Source: a bacterium (GTDB taxonomy: Bacteria; Cyanobacteriota; Vampirovibrionia; Obscuribacterales; Obscuribacteraceae). From it: 5,253 nt of DNA. Made by a program: the position numbers and the translations under genes. Below are positions 1-5,253 of this stretch, piece after piece. The stretch is from NCBI GenBank assembly GCA_030431355.1, contig JAUIJG010000371.1, positions 1 to 5,253 on the forward strand. The letters run 5' to 3'. A model generated the notes under the pieces. The model was not told where the DNA came from and did no database searches. It worked only from the letters and a program-made list of their open reading frames with translations. Position 1 is the stretch's first letter; each line of letters begins with the position of its first letter.

Positions 1-158
1 GCTTCCTTGTCTTCTTCGCGTTTTTTCAAAGTGCCTTTGGTGGCAACTACGGCGAGCCCTCTGGGTTCTAAAAAGTTTCGGAAGTATCCCCGTTTGGTTT
101 CAACTATGTCGCCGGCATTACCCAGCTTGGGGACGTTATCCTGTAAAATAATCTTCAT
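1..158 (-). CDS. rplI: 50S ribosomal protein L9, N-terminal part (cut by window edge)
   Basis: L9 binds 23S rRNA in the large ribosomal subunit through its N-terminal domain. Translating the minus strand from the ATG at 158 gives 52 residues before the window ends. They begin [20 protein letters not shown] and carry the L9 family signature at about residues 13-40, including G13, G16, V19, G24-Y25, N28-F29-L30, G34 and T40. The basic/acidic stretch that follows (KKREEDKE) is the start of the long helix that joins the two L9 domains. The full protein is usually near 150 residues, so roughly the last two thirds lie outside. The start is supported by AGGAG five bases upstream and by the match to the conserved MK[IV]IL opening. 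The gene lies 134 bases downstream of the GNAT gene on the same strand. Its usual neighbours (rpsF, ssb, rpsR upstream) are not on its upstream side here. Confidence 0.95.
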   Translation of the reverse strand, partial: MKIILQDNVPKLGNAGDIVETKRGYFRNFLEPRGLAVVATKGTLKKREEDKE

Positions 159-162
159 GACA

Positions 163-168
163 TCTCCT
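163..168 (-). promoter_or_regulatory. Ribosome binding site of rplI
   Basis: The minus strand reads AGGAGA here, leaving four bases before the ATG at 158. It is one of the clearest Shine-Dalgarno sites in the window and supports the chosen L9 start. Confidence 0.8.
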
Positions 169-210
169 GCGCTCTTCCGGCGCTCGATTTACATCATATA
201 TGGAGAAATG

Positions 211-240
211 AATTTACCATGTATCGATGGATCTAGCCAA
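211..240 (-). promoter_or_regulatory. Possible sigma-70-type promoter for rplI
   Basis: In the 134-base gap between the GNAT stop and rplI, the minus strand has TTGGCT (235-240) and TAAATT (211-216) separated by 18 bases. Each box matches four of six consensus positions. This would start transcription about 45 bases before the L9 ATG. A competing -10-like TATGAT lies at 193-198 but has no good -35. The matches are weak and could be chance. No intrinsic terminator is visible in the gap, so read-through from the upstream genes is also possible. Confidence 0.25.
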
Positions 241-292
241 ACCAAATCCGTCCGGCAGTAAAGTTTTTTAAGTTTCTCGTTAGAAGATGATA

Positions 293-754
293 TTAACCGG
301 TCTCTCTGAACATGCCTCTTACGCCGGAAGGATCGGCAAGGAAGCCGAATTTTTTGTAGAAGCCGTCGGTTCCCGGATCCGCATAAAGGGTAATCAAGGG
401 GATCCCGAATTCATCCAGGTCTTTTAGCAATTCGAGCATCACCAGTCTGCCGATGCCTTTGCCTTGATAGTCCGGCCTGACAACCATGTCCCAGACTGTG
501 GCGTTGAAAACCATATCTCCGGTGGCCCGGGCGAATCCTACTATGGTGGTCTTGTCCCAGATCGAAACGACCGCCAGGCTGTTGGCCAGGGCTTTTGCTA
601 TTAATTCCGGCTCTCTTCTGCTCCATCCTACCGAGGCGCAGATCTCCTGAACGTCATCCGGGGATAAATTCTTCTCGTGGCATACTCTGAGCGCGTTCAG
701 GAAGGGATCTTGAGCAGAGCCTTCAGATTTTTTCCAAATTCCTGAAAGAACCAT
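293..754 (-). CDS. GNAT-family N-acetyltransferase (cyanobacterial/plastid NSI-like)
   Basis: This 153-residue protein should transfer an acetyl group from acetyl-CoA to an amine. The acceptor cannot be read from the sequence. The acetyl-CoA binding motif A is present as Q97-G-K-G100-I-G102 after the strand WDMVVRPDY (residues 88-96). The C-terminal GNAT helix/strand is visible as FYKKFGF (132-138). The pattern ARATGD (75-80), FNATVWD (83-89), ITLYAD (121-126) and DPSGVRGMF (141-149) resembles, from memory, the group in cyanobacteria and plant plastids that includes Arabidopsis NSI/SNAT. In that group, serotonin and protein lysine or N-terminal amines have been reported as acceptors. No signal peptide is visible, so it is probably cytosolic. 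The first 32 bases overlap the end of the methyltransferase gene, and GAGGA nine bases upstream supports this start. An unrelated GNAT acceptor, such as a small amine, cannot be excluded. Confidence 0.88.
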   Translation of the reverse strand: MVLSGIWKKSEGSAQDPFLNALRVCHEKNLSPDDVQEICASVGWSRREPELIAKALANSLAVVSIWDKTTIVGFARATGDMVFNATVWDMVVRPDYQGKGIGRLVMLELLKDLDEFGIPLITLYADPGTDGFYKKFGFLADPSGVRGMFRETG

Positions 755-2273
755 CCGAATTTTTCCTCACGAGGCAGGCTACTGATTCTACATGATATGT
801 TTGCGGAAACATGTCTAGGGGCGTTACCCGAACAGTTTTATACCCAGAATTCTTTGTATTTCCTTCCGCGGTATCTACTTCCCTGCCGCTTTCATCGATT
901 TCACCAGCTTCCAGTTTTTTCAAATCCCTGGCCAGGGTAGAGGGATTGCAACTTACATAGATCAATTTGTCAGGACCGATTTTTAATACCGAATCTATGA
1001 CTGATTCGCTCAAGCCTTTCCTGGGAGGGTCCAGGACTAAGATATCAACCTCGATACCATCTTCTTGAAGCTTCTGCAGCACTGCTTCTACTTTGCCCTC
1101 TCTGAAATCTATATTGGTTATTCCGTTTAAGAGCACATTGTTTCGTCCATCGGCTACCGCAAAGCGGTTCTCTTCGATGGCATAAACAGTGCGGGCACCG
1201 TCAGCAAGCCACATGGCTATAGTGCCTACTCCGGCATACGCATCCACGACCACTGGCGGTGCCTCTTTATTCAGTTCTCCTATCTCTTCTCTGATTTTGT
1301 CTAGAAGAACGGTGGTCTGGTCAGAATGAATTTGGAAAAAACTATTGGTAGAGAGCCTGAATCGCAGCCGCTTCTCTTGGTATCTCTTCGACTGCAGCAC
1401 CTCTTCTATGACGGCGCTACCGACAAGGCAAACGGTTTGATCGCTGAGAATGCGATTTCCTCTTGTGGCATTGAAATTGAGGCAGAATCCAGCTACTTGA
1501 GGAAATGTCCCCATCATTTTTGCCGCGACGGTTTTAAACCGTTTAAGCAACGGGTCGTCAAGTTCTTCGGTGCCCTTTAAATTTACTACCAGGGTGAGCA
1601 ATACTTCCTTATTCGCGTCACTTCTTCGCAATATGATGTGACGGAGAAGACCGTCGTGGGTGTTTTCATCGTAAACGCTCAGTTGCTGCTCCCGGCAGGC
1701 ATCTTTGACGCAGGCAAGCATATGATCCAGGTCTTCCGGTTGAACCGGGCAGGAGTCTATATCGACCAGGCGATGGGAGTTCTTTTCGTAATATCCGGCG
1801 CATAGATTGCCGTCTTTGCTGCTTATCGAAACGGGAAACTGAACTTTATTGCGATACCGTATTTGATGCTTGGCACCGAGGGGCTCTTGCACCAGTGTTT
1901 TATCCAGACCGCCTATCCTCTCCAGCGTCTGGGTTACAATCTCCTTCTTTGCCTCTAACTGGGCGGCATAGCTCAGATGTTGCCACTGGCATCCACCGCA
2001 CCGGTCGAATACAGGGCACACAGGCTCGGCTCGTCCCGGTCCCGGCTCTAACAGCTTCACTGTTTTGGCCAGGGCAAACGACTTTCTTTGATCATAAACT
2101 TCAGCTTCGATGCTGTCTTGTGGTGCCACCCTATCCACAAAGATGGGAAAACCGTTCAACTTTGCTACCCCCTGTCCTCCAGGGGCAAGGGATTCTATCT
2201 GAAGTTTTACGCTCTCTCCTTTCTTTACCGGAGCGTTGTTTTTTTTCTTGCTTTTGCTGTTGCTTTTATTCAT
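723..2273 (-). CDS. rlmD: 23S rRNA (uracil-5-)-methyltransferase, RlmD/TrmA family
   Basis: Enzymes of this family use S-adenosylmethionine to make 5-methyluridine in RNA; the RlmD branch acts on 23S rRNA. The 516-residue protein has the full layout. A lysine-rich start is followed by a TRAM RNA-binding domain (about 17-76). Iron-sulfur ligands are C86, C92, C95 and C175. A central RNA-binding region precedes FFQIHSDQT (312-320). SAM motif I is VVDAYAGVG (342-350), followed by DPPRKG (415-420). The catalytic C442 lies in SCNPSTLARDL, and E496 in QTYHVES is the likely general base. An extra acidic stretch of about 20 residues sits at 457-476. RlmD, RlmC, TrmA and the dual Gram-positive RlmCD are hard to separate by eye; the 4Fe-4S cysteines and TRAM domain favour RlmD-like enzymes over TrmA. 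The ATG overlaps the stop of the upstream gene (ATGAATAA) and has no clear Shine-Dalgarno, suggesting coupled translation. Confidence 0.93.
   Translation of the reverse strand: MNKSNSKSKKKNNAPVKKGESVKLQIESLAPGGQGVAKLNGFPIFVDRVAPQDSIEAEVYDQRKSFALAKTVKLLEPGPGRAEPVCPVFDRCGGCQWQHLSYAAQLEAKKEIVTQTLERIGGLDKTLVQEPLGAKHQIRYRNKVQFPVSISSKDGNLCAGYYEKNSHRLVDIDSCPVQPEDLDHMLACVKDACREQQLSVYDENTHDGLLRHIILRRSDANKEVLLTLVVNLKGTEELDDPLLKRFKTVAAKMMGTFPQVAGFCLNFNATRGNRILSDQTVCLVGSAVIEEVLQSKRYQEKRLRFRLSTNSFFQIHSDQTTVLLDKIREEIGELNKEAPPVVVDAYAGVGTIAMWLADGARTVYAIEENRFAVADGRNNVLLNGITNIDFREGKVEAVLQKLQEDGIEVDILVLDPPRKGLSESVIDSVLKIGPDKLIYVSCNPSTLARDLKKLEAGEIDESGREVDTAEGNTKNSGYKTVRVTPLDMFPQTYHVESVACLVRKNSDGSFRNLEKI
764..768 (-). 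promoter_or_regulatory. Ribosome binding site of the GNAT gene, inside the upstream gene
   Basis: The minus strand reads GAGGA nine bases before the ATG at 754. It lies within the last codons of the methyltransferase gene. It decides the GNAT start and allows the gene to be translated although its first 32 bases overlap its neighbour. Confidence 0.65.
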
Positions 2274-2985
2274 TATCCGCGTTGGTGACTGTATCGAGCA
2301 TTTGAAGAGTATAGATGTAGAGCGGCTTTATTGCACTATCGTTTGCGTTTAGTCTAGCGGTATCATCAAGCTGGAGGAACAATTTTTCCAAATTAGAAAC
2401 GTCTTTGCCCGACTCTTTCAGTTTTAGAATGCGATCAAGCAACCTCGCTCTTTCCGCTTCAAGTAATCCCGGACTAACTGTTAGCTGGCTTGTAATCTGC
2501 TTATAGCTGGCCCCCGAGTAGCGGCTGGAGATTGTTTCAGGAAGTCTGCCCTGTTCCAGTTTTACTCTTGCCAGGGCTTGCTCTTTAGTCAGATGCGCTT
2601 TCTTGAGATTATCCAGTAGGGACTTATCTATTCTTGCGTTCCAGAACCGGCTATTGTCCTTATTGTTGAAGAAGTAGACTGTAATTCCGCTAAAATTTGC
2701 ACCGGCAGATTTTAAGCTTTCATGGGCGATTAAGAGGGCGTCGATCTTTAAATCCGTGAGATTGGCAAGGGGGTGGCGGTAGGTGGAGACGATGAGCTCT
2801 CCGGATTTTCTGTAAAGTCTGTATTTAATTGCTGGTTCAAAACTTTTGCTTTGATTTAGCCGGGAGGAGATGTCGGCTAGAATCTTTGAATTCGAATCAA
2901 GTGCCAGGGCAGCGTGATTGGTTGAGGTAAGAATTGCTGCCAGGCAAGGGATAATCTTAATCGCTGCCGATTTAATGGTGTTCAT
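2266..2985 (-). CDS. Hypothetical exported protein, 239 residues
   Basis: I do not recognise this protein. Residues 1-28 look like a Sec signal peptide: K5 and K10, then a hydrophobic run IIPCLAAILT, and a likely cleavage site after A26-L27-A28. C14 has no lipobox around it, so a secreted or periplasmic protein is more likely than a lipoprotein. The mature part has a mixed strand/helix region (about 53-125, with YRLYRKSGELIVSTYRHPL and ITVYFFNN). A charged, mostly helical second half follows (about 125-215), including an amphipathic stretch LEAERARLLDRILKLKESG. No catalytic motif, metal site or repeated unit is visible, and the mature part contains no cysteine. It is the first gene of the minus-strand group and overlaps rlmD by 8 bases. 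There is no strong Shine-Dalgarno (only AGG about 15 bases upstream); the start is chosen because it gives a complete signal peptide. Confidence 0.8.
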   Translation of the reverse strand: MNTIKSAAIKIIPCLAAILTSTNHAALALDSNSKILADISSRLNQSKSFEPAIKYRLYRKSGELIVSTYRHPLANLTDLKIDALLIAHESLKSAGANFSGITVYFFNNKDNSRFWNARIDKSLLDNLKKAHLTKEQALARVKLEQGRLPETISSRYSGASYKQITSQLTVSPGLLEAERARLLDRILKLKESGKDVSNLEKLFLQLDDTARLNANDSAIKPLYIYTLQMLDTVTNADNE

Positions 2986-3098
2986 TAATTGATGATTGAA
3001 CCTGTGCGGTTTTGCTTTACTCAGAATTGCTAAAGCTTCGATGAAATAATTTTACCTTCAATATGCAGGATAAATCTTCTGGATAGAATTGAATAACG
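2986..3098. promoter_or_regulatory. Divergent intergenic region, likely holding two promoters
   Basis: This 113-base AT-rich gap separates two genes that point away from each other, so promoters for both strands should lie here or just inside the genes. I looked for -35/-10 pairs on both strands and found none near consensus with normal spacing. TTGCTA followed by TAATTT on the plus strand has only 14 bases between. No inverted repeat suggesting an operator and no structured leader is evident. The call rests on gene orientation. Confidence 0.4.
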
Positions 3099-4334
3099 AT
3101 GATTGATCTAATACATGTCTCCGATATTCACTTTGGTTCCGGCGAGGGGCACGGTCGTCTCAATCCGGAAACAGGATTGAATATGCGCTTTGAGGATTTT
3201 GTTCAGTCCCTGACAAAATGCGTTGACTATGCCCTTGAAAACAAAGTCGATGCCTTTCTATTCTCGGGTGATGCCTACAAGACAGCGAATCCACAGCCAA
3301 TCTATCAGAAGATGTTTGCCCGACAGATGCATCGACTTTCCCGGGCGGAAATTCCGACAATTTTAGTGGTGGGGAACCATGACCAGATTTTGAAATCTAC
3401 CCAGAGTCATTCTTTGTCAATTTTCCAGAGTCTTGAAGTTCCTGGTTTGACTATCGTTGACAAGCCCTTGCGAACCGTCCTTGAGACTAAGAGCGGCCCC
3501 CTTCAGCTGGTCGGCATTCCCCATGTGACCAGAAACAATTTAATGACCCTGGACAAGTACAGGGAGCTTTCTGCCCAGGAGATTGACTCGGTGCTTGTGT
3601 CGCATGTGGAGCGGCTCCTGAAAGGCTTTTACCAGGAGCTTGATCCGGAGATACCTGCGGTGGTAACAGCCCATATGAGTTTGGACCGGGCGGTGGCCGG
3701 CATAGAAGAAGAGCTTTTGGTCGGATACACCCTCACATTTCCAACCGACATTTTTGTGGATAAGAGGGTGGATTATGTAGCTCTCGGTCATATTCACAAA
3801 TATCAAGTGATTCGCGAACGTGAGCCGATTATCGTCTACGCGGGTTCCCTTGACAGGGTGGATTTCGGAGAGGCGAAAGAAGACAAGGGTTTTGTCCATG
3901 TCAAGCTGGAGCGAGGCAAGACAGAATTTGAATTCCACAGTATTGATCCCCGACCTTTTGTCACTGTCGATGTGGATGTTAGGGAATGTCCTGATCCCAC
4001 CGCCAAGCTGAGGGCGGCCGTGGCGGAAAAGGCTGTAAACGGTTGTGTTTTGCGAGTCAGGTACAAGATTTCCCAGGATGAACTGCAGAGTGTGGATGAG
4101 AAAGACGTATTGATTGAAGCCGGCAATTGCCTTTCTGTCCGGCTGCAAGCGGAAGTCATTCCTTCGCGCAGCCGGGCGCGCATGCCTCAGTTAACCGAAA
4201 GCTCTGTCCTGTCACCTATTAACGCACTTTCGACTTATCTGGACGAAGTGGCTCCGGAGGACAAGGAGCGCTTGATGGAAAGAGCCCGTCAGGTTATTGA
4301 TACCGTCAGTGAAGAGCTACACAACGGTCAGTAG
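3099..4334 (+). CDS. sbcD: SbcD-type exonuclease subunit (Mre11-like metallophosphoesterase)
   Basis: SbcD is the Mn-dependent nuclease subunit of the SbcCD complex, which opens and trims DNA hairpins and blocked or broken DNA ends. The 411-residue length fits the family. The calcineurin-like phosphoesterase motifs are all present in order: D9-x-H11 (SDIHFG), D58 in FSGDAY, N93-H94-D95 in VGNHD, H192 in TAHMS, and H231/H233 in GHIHK. Beyond about residue 285 comes a capping region, and residues 366-405 form the likely helical segment that docks on the SbcC coiled-coil root in relatives. The start is firm: motif I begins eight residues in, and an in-frame TGA lies at 3090-3092. The Shine-Dalgarno is weak (GGATAG). 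No sbcC follows within the window; a lipoprotein does. A stand-alone DNA-repair phosphoesterase of the same family is the alternative. Confidence 0.9.
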   Translation: MIDLIHVSDIHFGSGEGHGRLNPETGLNMRFEDFVQSLTKCVDYALENKVDAFLFSGDAYKTANPQPIYQKMFARQMHRLSRAEIPTILVVGNHDQILKSTQSHSLSIFQSLEVPGLTIVDKPLRTVLETKSGPLQLVGIPHVTRNNLMTLDKYRELSAQEIDSVLVSHVERLLKGFYQELDPEIPAVVTAHMSLDRAVAGIEEELLVGYTLTFPTDIFVDKRVDYVALGHIHKYQVIREREPIIVYAGSLDRVDFGEAKEDKGFVHVKLERGKTEFEFHSIDPRPFVTVDVDVRECPDPTAKLRAAVAEKAVNGCVLRVRYKISQDELQSVDEKDVLIEAGNCLSVRLQAEVIPSRSRARMPQLTESSVLSPINALSTYLDEVAPEDKERLMERARQVIDTVSEELHNGQ

Positions 4335-4431
4335 GCTGGTAGAAAACATTCATTACAGATGAGTAGATTATCGGTGTTTCTTCTCGGATTTAGCGATAGA
4401 CTCTCGTGCTGTATTGAAAAATGGAAATCTC

Positions 4432-4437
4432 GGAGAA
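4432..4437 (+). promoter_or_regulatory. Ribosome binding site that sets the lipoprotein start
   Basis: GGAGAA ends six bases before the ATG at 4444; the core GGAG is eight bases away. The in-frame upstream ATG at 4414 has no such site, so translation most likely begins at 4444. Confidence 0.75.
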
Positions 4438-4443
4438 AGTCCA

Positions 4444-5070
4444 ATGATCTGGAATAATTCAAAAACTAGCATGGTTCAATTTTTGGTGGCGGTTTTGCTA
4501 CTTACTTTCGGACTGACAGCCTGTGGAAGTGGTACCACCGGTGATAGCGGTGCCGTAACGCCTCAAGGCACCATCGATCTGGCAAATTTAAAAGTGAGCG
4601 TTCCGGAGAAAGTACTGGAAGATGCCGTACTCTCTTTTGAACTGGATGAAAATCCTATCTCCCGCGCCGGTGGAAAGACTCAGTACCTTTCCAGAACTAA
4701 AGACGCAAGGGGTGGAAGCTACCTGGCCCAGTGCCGGGATGGAAGTTGTTTCGGACTCCAGGCTCTCTATCTTGAAAATCCGATCACCAAAGAGCAGGCA
4801 ATGGAGACAGTAAAAGCGATGCTTCCCAGCCGGGCTCCGGAACAGTCCAAAGTAGACGACTCGAACATGAGTAACACTGAAAATCCAAGACTGCTCATCT
4901 ATTATGGAGATGAATTCTACGCCGAATTGCATTGTACCGATAGCACCGGTGAGAAGGTCAAGATTGTTAGTGTCTGGGACATCAACAAATTGAAAGGCGT
5001 GAAGGAAGAGCCCGCCTCCGACAAAGAAGGCGCTGAGAAAGCTGAATCTTCAAAAGCAGAAGAAAAGTAA
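4444..5070 (+). CDS. Putative lipoprotein, 208 residues, function unknown
   Basis: The protein begins MIWNNSKTSMVQFLVAVLLL and has a lipobox L24-T-A-C27. This predicts cleavage by signal peptidase II and lipid anchoring at C27, followed by a flexible GSGTTGDSG linker. D or other inner-membrane retention signals at +2 are absent (G28). The globular part spans about 45-182 and holds three cysteines: C97 and C102 (CRDGSC) and C164 (LHC). A C97-C102 disulfide is possible outside the cytoplasm. The segment NPITKEQAMETVKAMLP (112-128) looks like a helix after a turn. The last 23 residues are almost entirely E, K, A, S and D and are probably disordered. I recognise no family. An upstream in-frame ATG at 4414 would add ten residues but lacks a ribosome binding site and would lengthen the signal peptide. 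It lies 109 bases after sbcD with no terminator seen between, so co-transcription is possible. Confidence 0.85.
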   Translation: MIWNNSKTSMVQFLVAVLLLTFGLTACGSGTTGDSGAVTPQGTIDLANLKVSVPEKVLEDAVLSFELDENPISRAGGKTQYLSRTKDARGGSYLAQCRDGSCFGLQALYLENPITKEQAMETVKAMLPSRAPEQSKVDDSNMSNTENPRLLIYYGDEFYAELHCTDSTGEKVKIVSVWDINKLKGVKEEPASDKEGAEKAESSKAEEK

Positions 5071-5098
5071 TAGCTTAGATCTTCTTCGAATCAGTTCT

Positions 5099-5138
5099 AA
5101 AATCCCCGGTCATCTTCTTGAGACTGGGGATTTTTGTT
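5099..5138. terminator. Rho-independent terminator, probably bidirectional
   Basis: An inverted repeat pairs 5099-5111 with 5122-5134. It comprises an A/T base of four pairs, then T-A, CCCC/GGGG, one G-T wobble and GTC/GAC, around a ten-base loop. On the plus strand the stem ends in a run of five T, 28 bases after the lipoprotein stop. On the minus strand the same stem ends in four T, immediately after the stop of the partial convergent gene. The position between two converging genes fits shared use. Confidence 0.88.
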
Positions 5139-5253
5139 AGCTGATTAATGAGCTGGTTTTGGTGTTTGCGTTTACGCTTGCTCTGTTGGGCAAGGTGCCT
5201 GCCTGATTCTGTAGAGAGGGAATACTCTCGTCAGCGACAAATCCACCACCCAG
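5137..5253 (-). CDS. Possible 3' end of a convergent gene (cut by window edge)
   Basis: On the minus strand a frame is open from the right edge to a TAA at 5137-5139, giving 38 residues that begin LGGGFVADESIPSLQNQAGT and end in a tail rich in S, N and T. Support comes from an ordinary-looking composition and from the stop lying directly against the hairpin terminator, as expected for a gene end. No family can be recognised from so short a tail. One of the other minus-strand frames is also open for 26 codons from the edge, so chance is a real alternative. Confidence 0.5.
   Translation of the reverse strand: MGGGFVADESIPSLQNQAGTLPNRASVNANTKTSSLIS

Noticed and set aside
171..189. Short GCGC-flanked inverted repeat near the rplI ribosome binding site
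   Set aside because: The stem is only about four pairs around a seven-base loop. This is common by chance and too weak to call an operator or L9 autoregulatory site.
7..261. 84-codon plus-strand open frame at the left edge
   Set aside because: It covers the antisense of L9 codons and the rplI leader. The minus strand matches L9 clearly.
1895..2305. 136-codon plus-strand open frame opposite the methyltransferase
   Set aside because: The region encodes the TRAM domain and the cysteine cluster on the other strand. The plus-strand product is rich in S, F, C and P and looks like an antisense shadow.
3540..4148. 202-codon minus-strand open frame opposite sbcD
   Set aside because: It lies wholly opposite a strongly supported gene, and its translation has no recognisable domain. 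A second open frame on the same strand overlaps it, as expected from codon bias.
4414..4443. Earlier in-frame ATG giving a 218-residue lipoprotein
   Set aside because: There is no Shine-Dalgarno before 4414, whereas GGAG sits eight bases before the ATG at 4444. The shorter form has a more typical 26-residue signal peptide.
4335..4443. Gap between sbcD and the lipoprotein gene checked for a terminator or promoter
   Set aside because: No hairpin with a T-run was found. TTTAGC and TATTGA 17 bases apart match only three of six positions each, which is not enough to call a promoter.
5148..5253. Plus-strand frame beginning with ATG at 5148 and open to the right edge
   Set aside because: The product is unusually rich in W, C and R, has no visible ribosome binding site, and starts just after a terminator. 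The opposite minus-strand frame has a more normal composition.

Overview
The window reads as an ordinary chromosomal stretch of a bacterium with mid-range GC (a little under 50% by eye). It shows no insertion sequence, CRISPR array, tRNA or rRNA, and no phage genes. From left to right it holds: the 5' part of the ribosomal protein L9 gene (rplI, minus strand, running off the left edge); a GNAT acetyltransferase; an RlmD-family 23S rRNA uracil-C5 methyltransferase; an unrecognised exported protein (all minus strand); a 113-base divergent gap; an SbcD-type nuclease and a lipoprotein (plus strand); a strong hairpin terminator; and what looks like the last 38 codons of a convergent minus-strand gene cut by the right edge.

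The minus-strand genes from 2985 to 293 are tightly packed. The exported protein overlaps the methyltransferase gene by 8 bases, and the methyltransferase gene overlaps the GNAT gene by 32 bases. They very likely share one transcript. After a 134-base gap rplI follows on the same strand, with its own good Shine-Dalgarno and a possible promoter. Two of these products, L9 and the m5U methyltransferase, belong to the large ribosomal subunit. The GNAT and exported-protein functions are not established by the sequence.

On the plus strand, sbcD stands without its usual partner sbcC. It is followed by a 208-residue lipoprotein whose start is fixed by a good ribosome binding site and a clear lipobox. 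The hairpin at 5099-5134 has T-runs on both sides and probably ends transcription from both directions.

Taxonomy is an inference. The GNAT resembles the group I recall from cyanobacteria and plant plastids (NSI/SNAT type). With a moderate-GC genome and nothing photosynthetic in view, a non-photosynthetic relative of Cyanobacteria (Melainabacteria/Vampirovibrionia, for example Obscuribacterales) is a reasonable but unproven guess. I found no convincing new multi-gene system. The least explained items are the exported protein coupled to the methyltransferase, the lipoprotein, and a lineage-specific insert in the methyltransferase.
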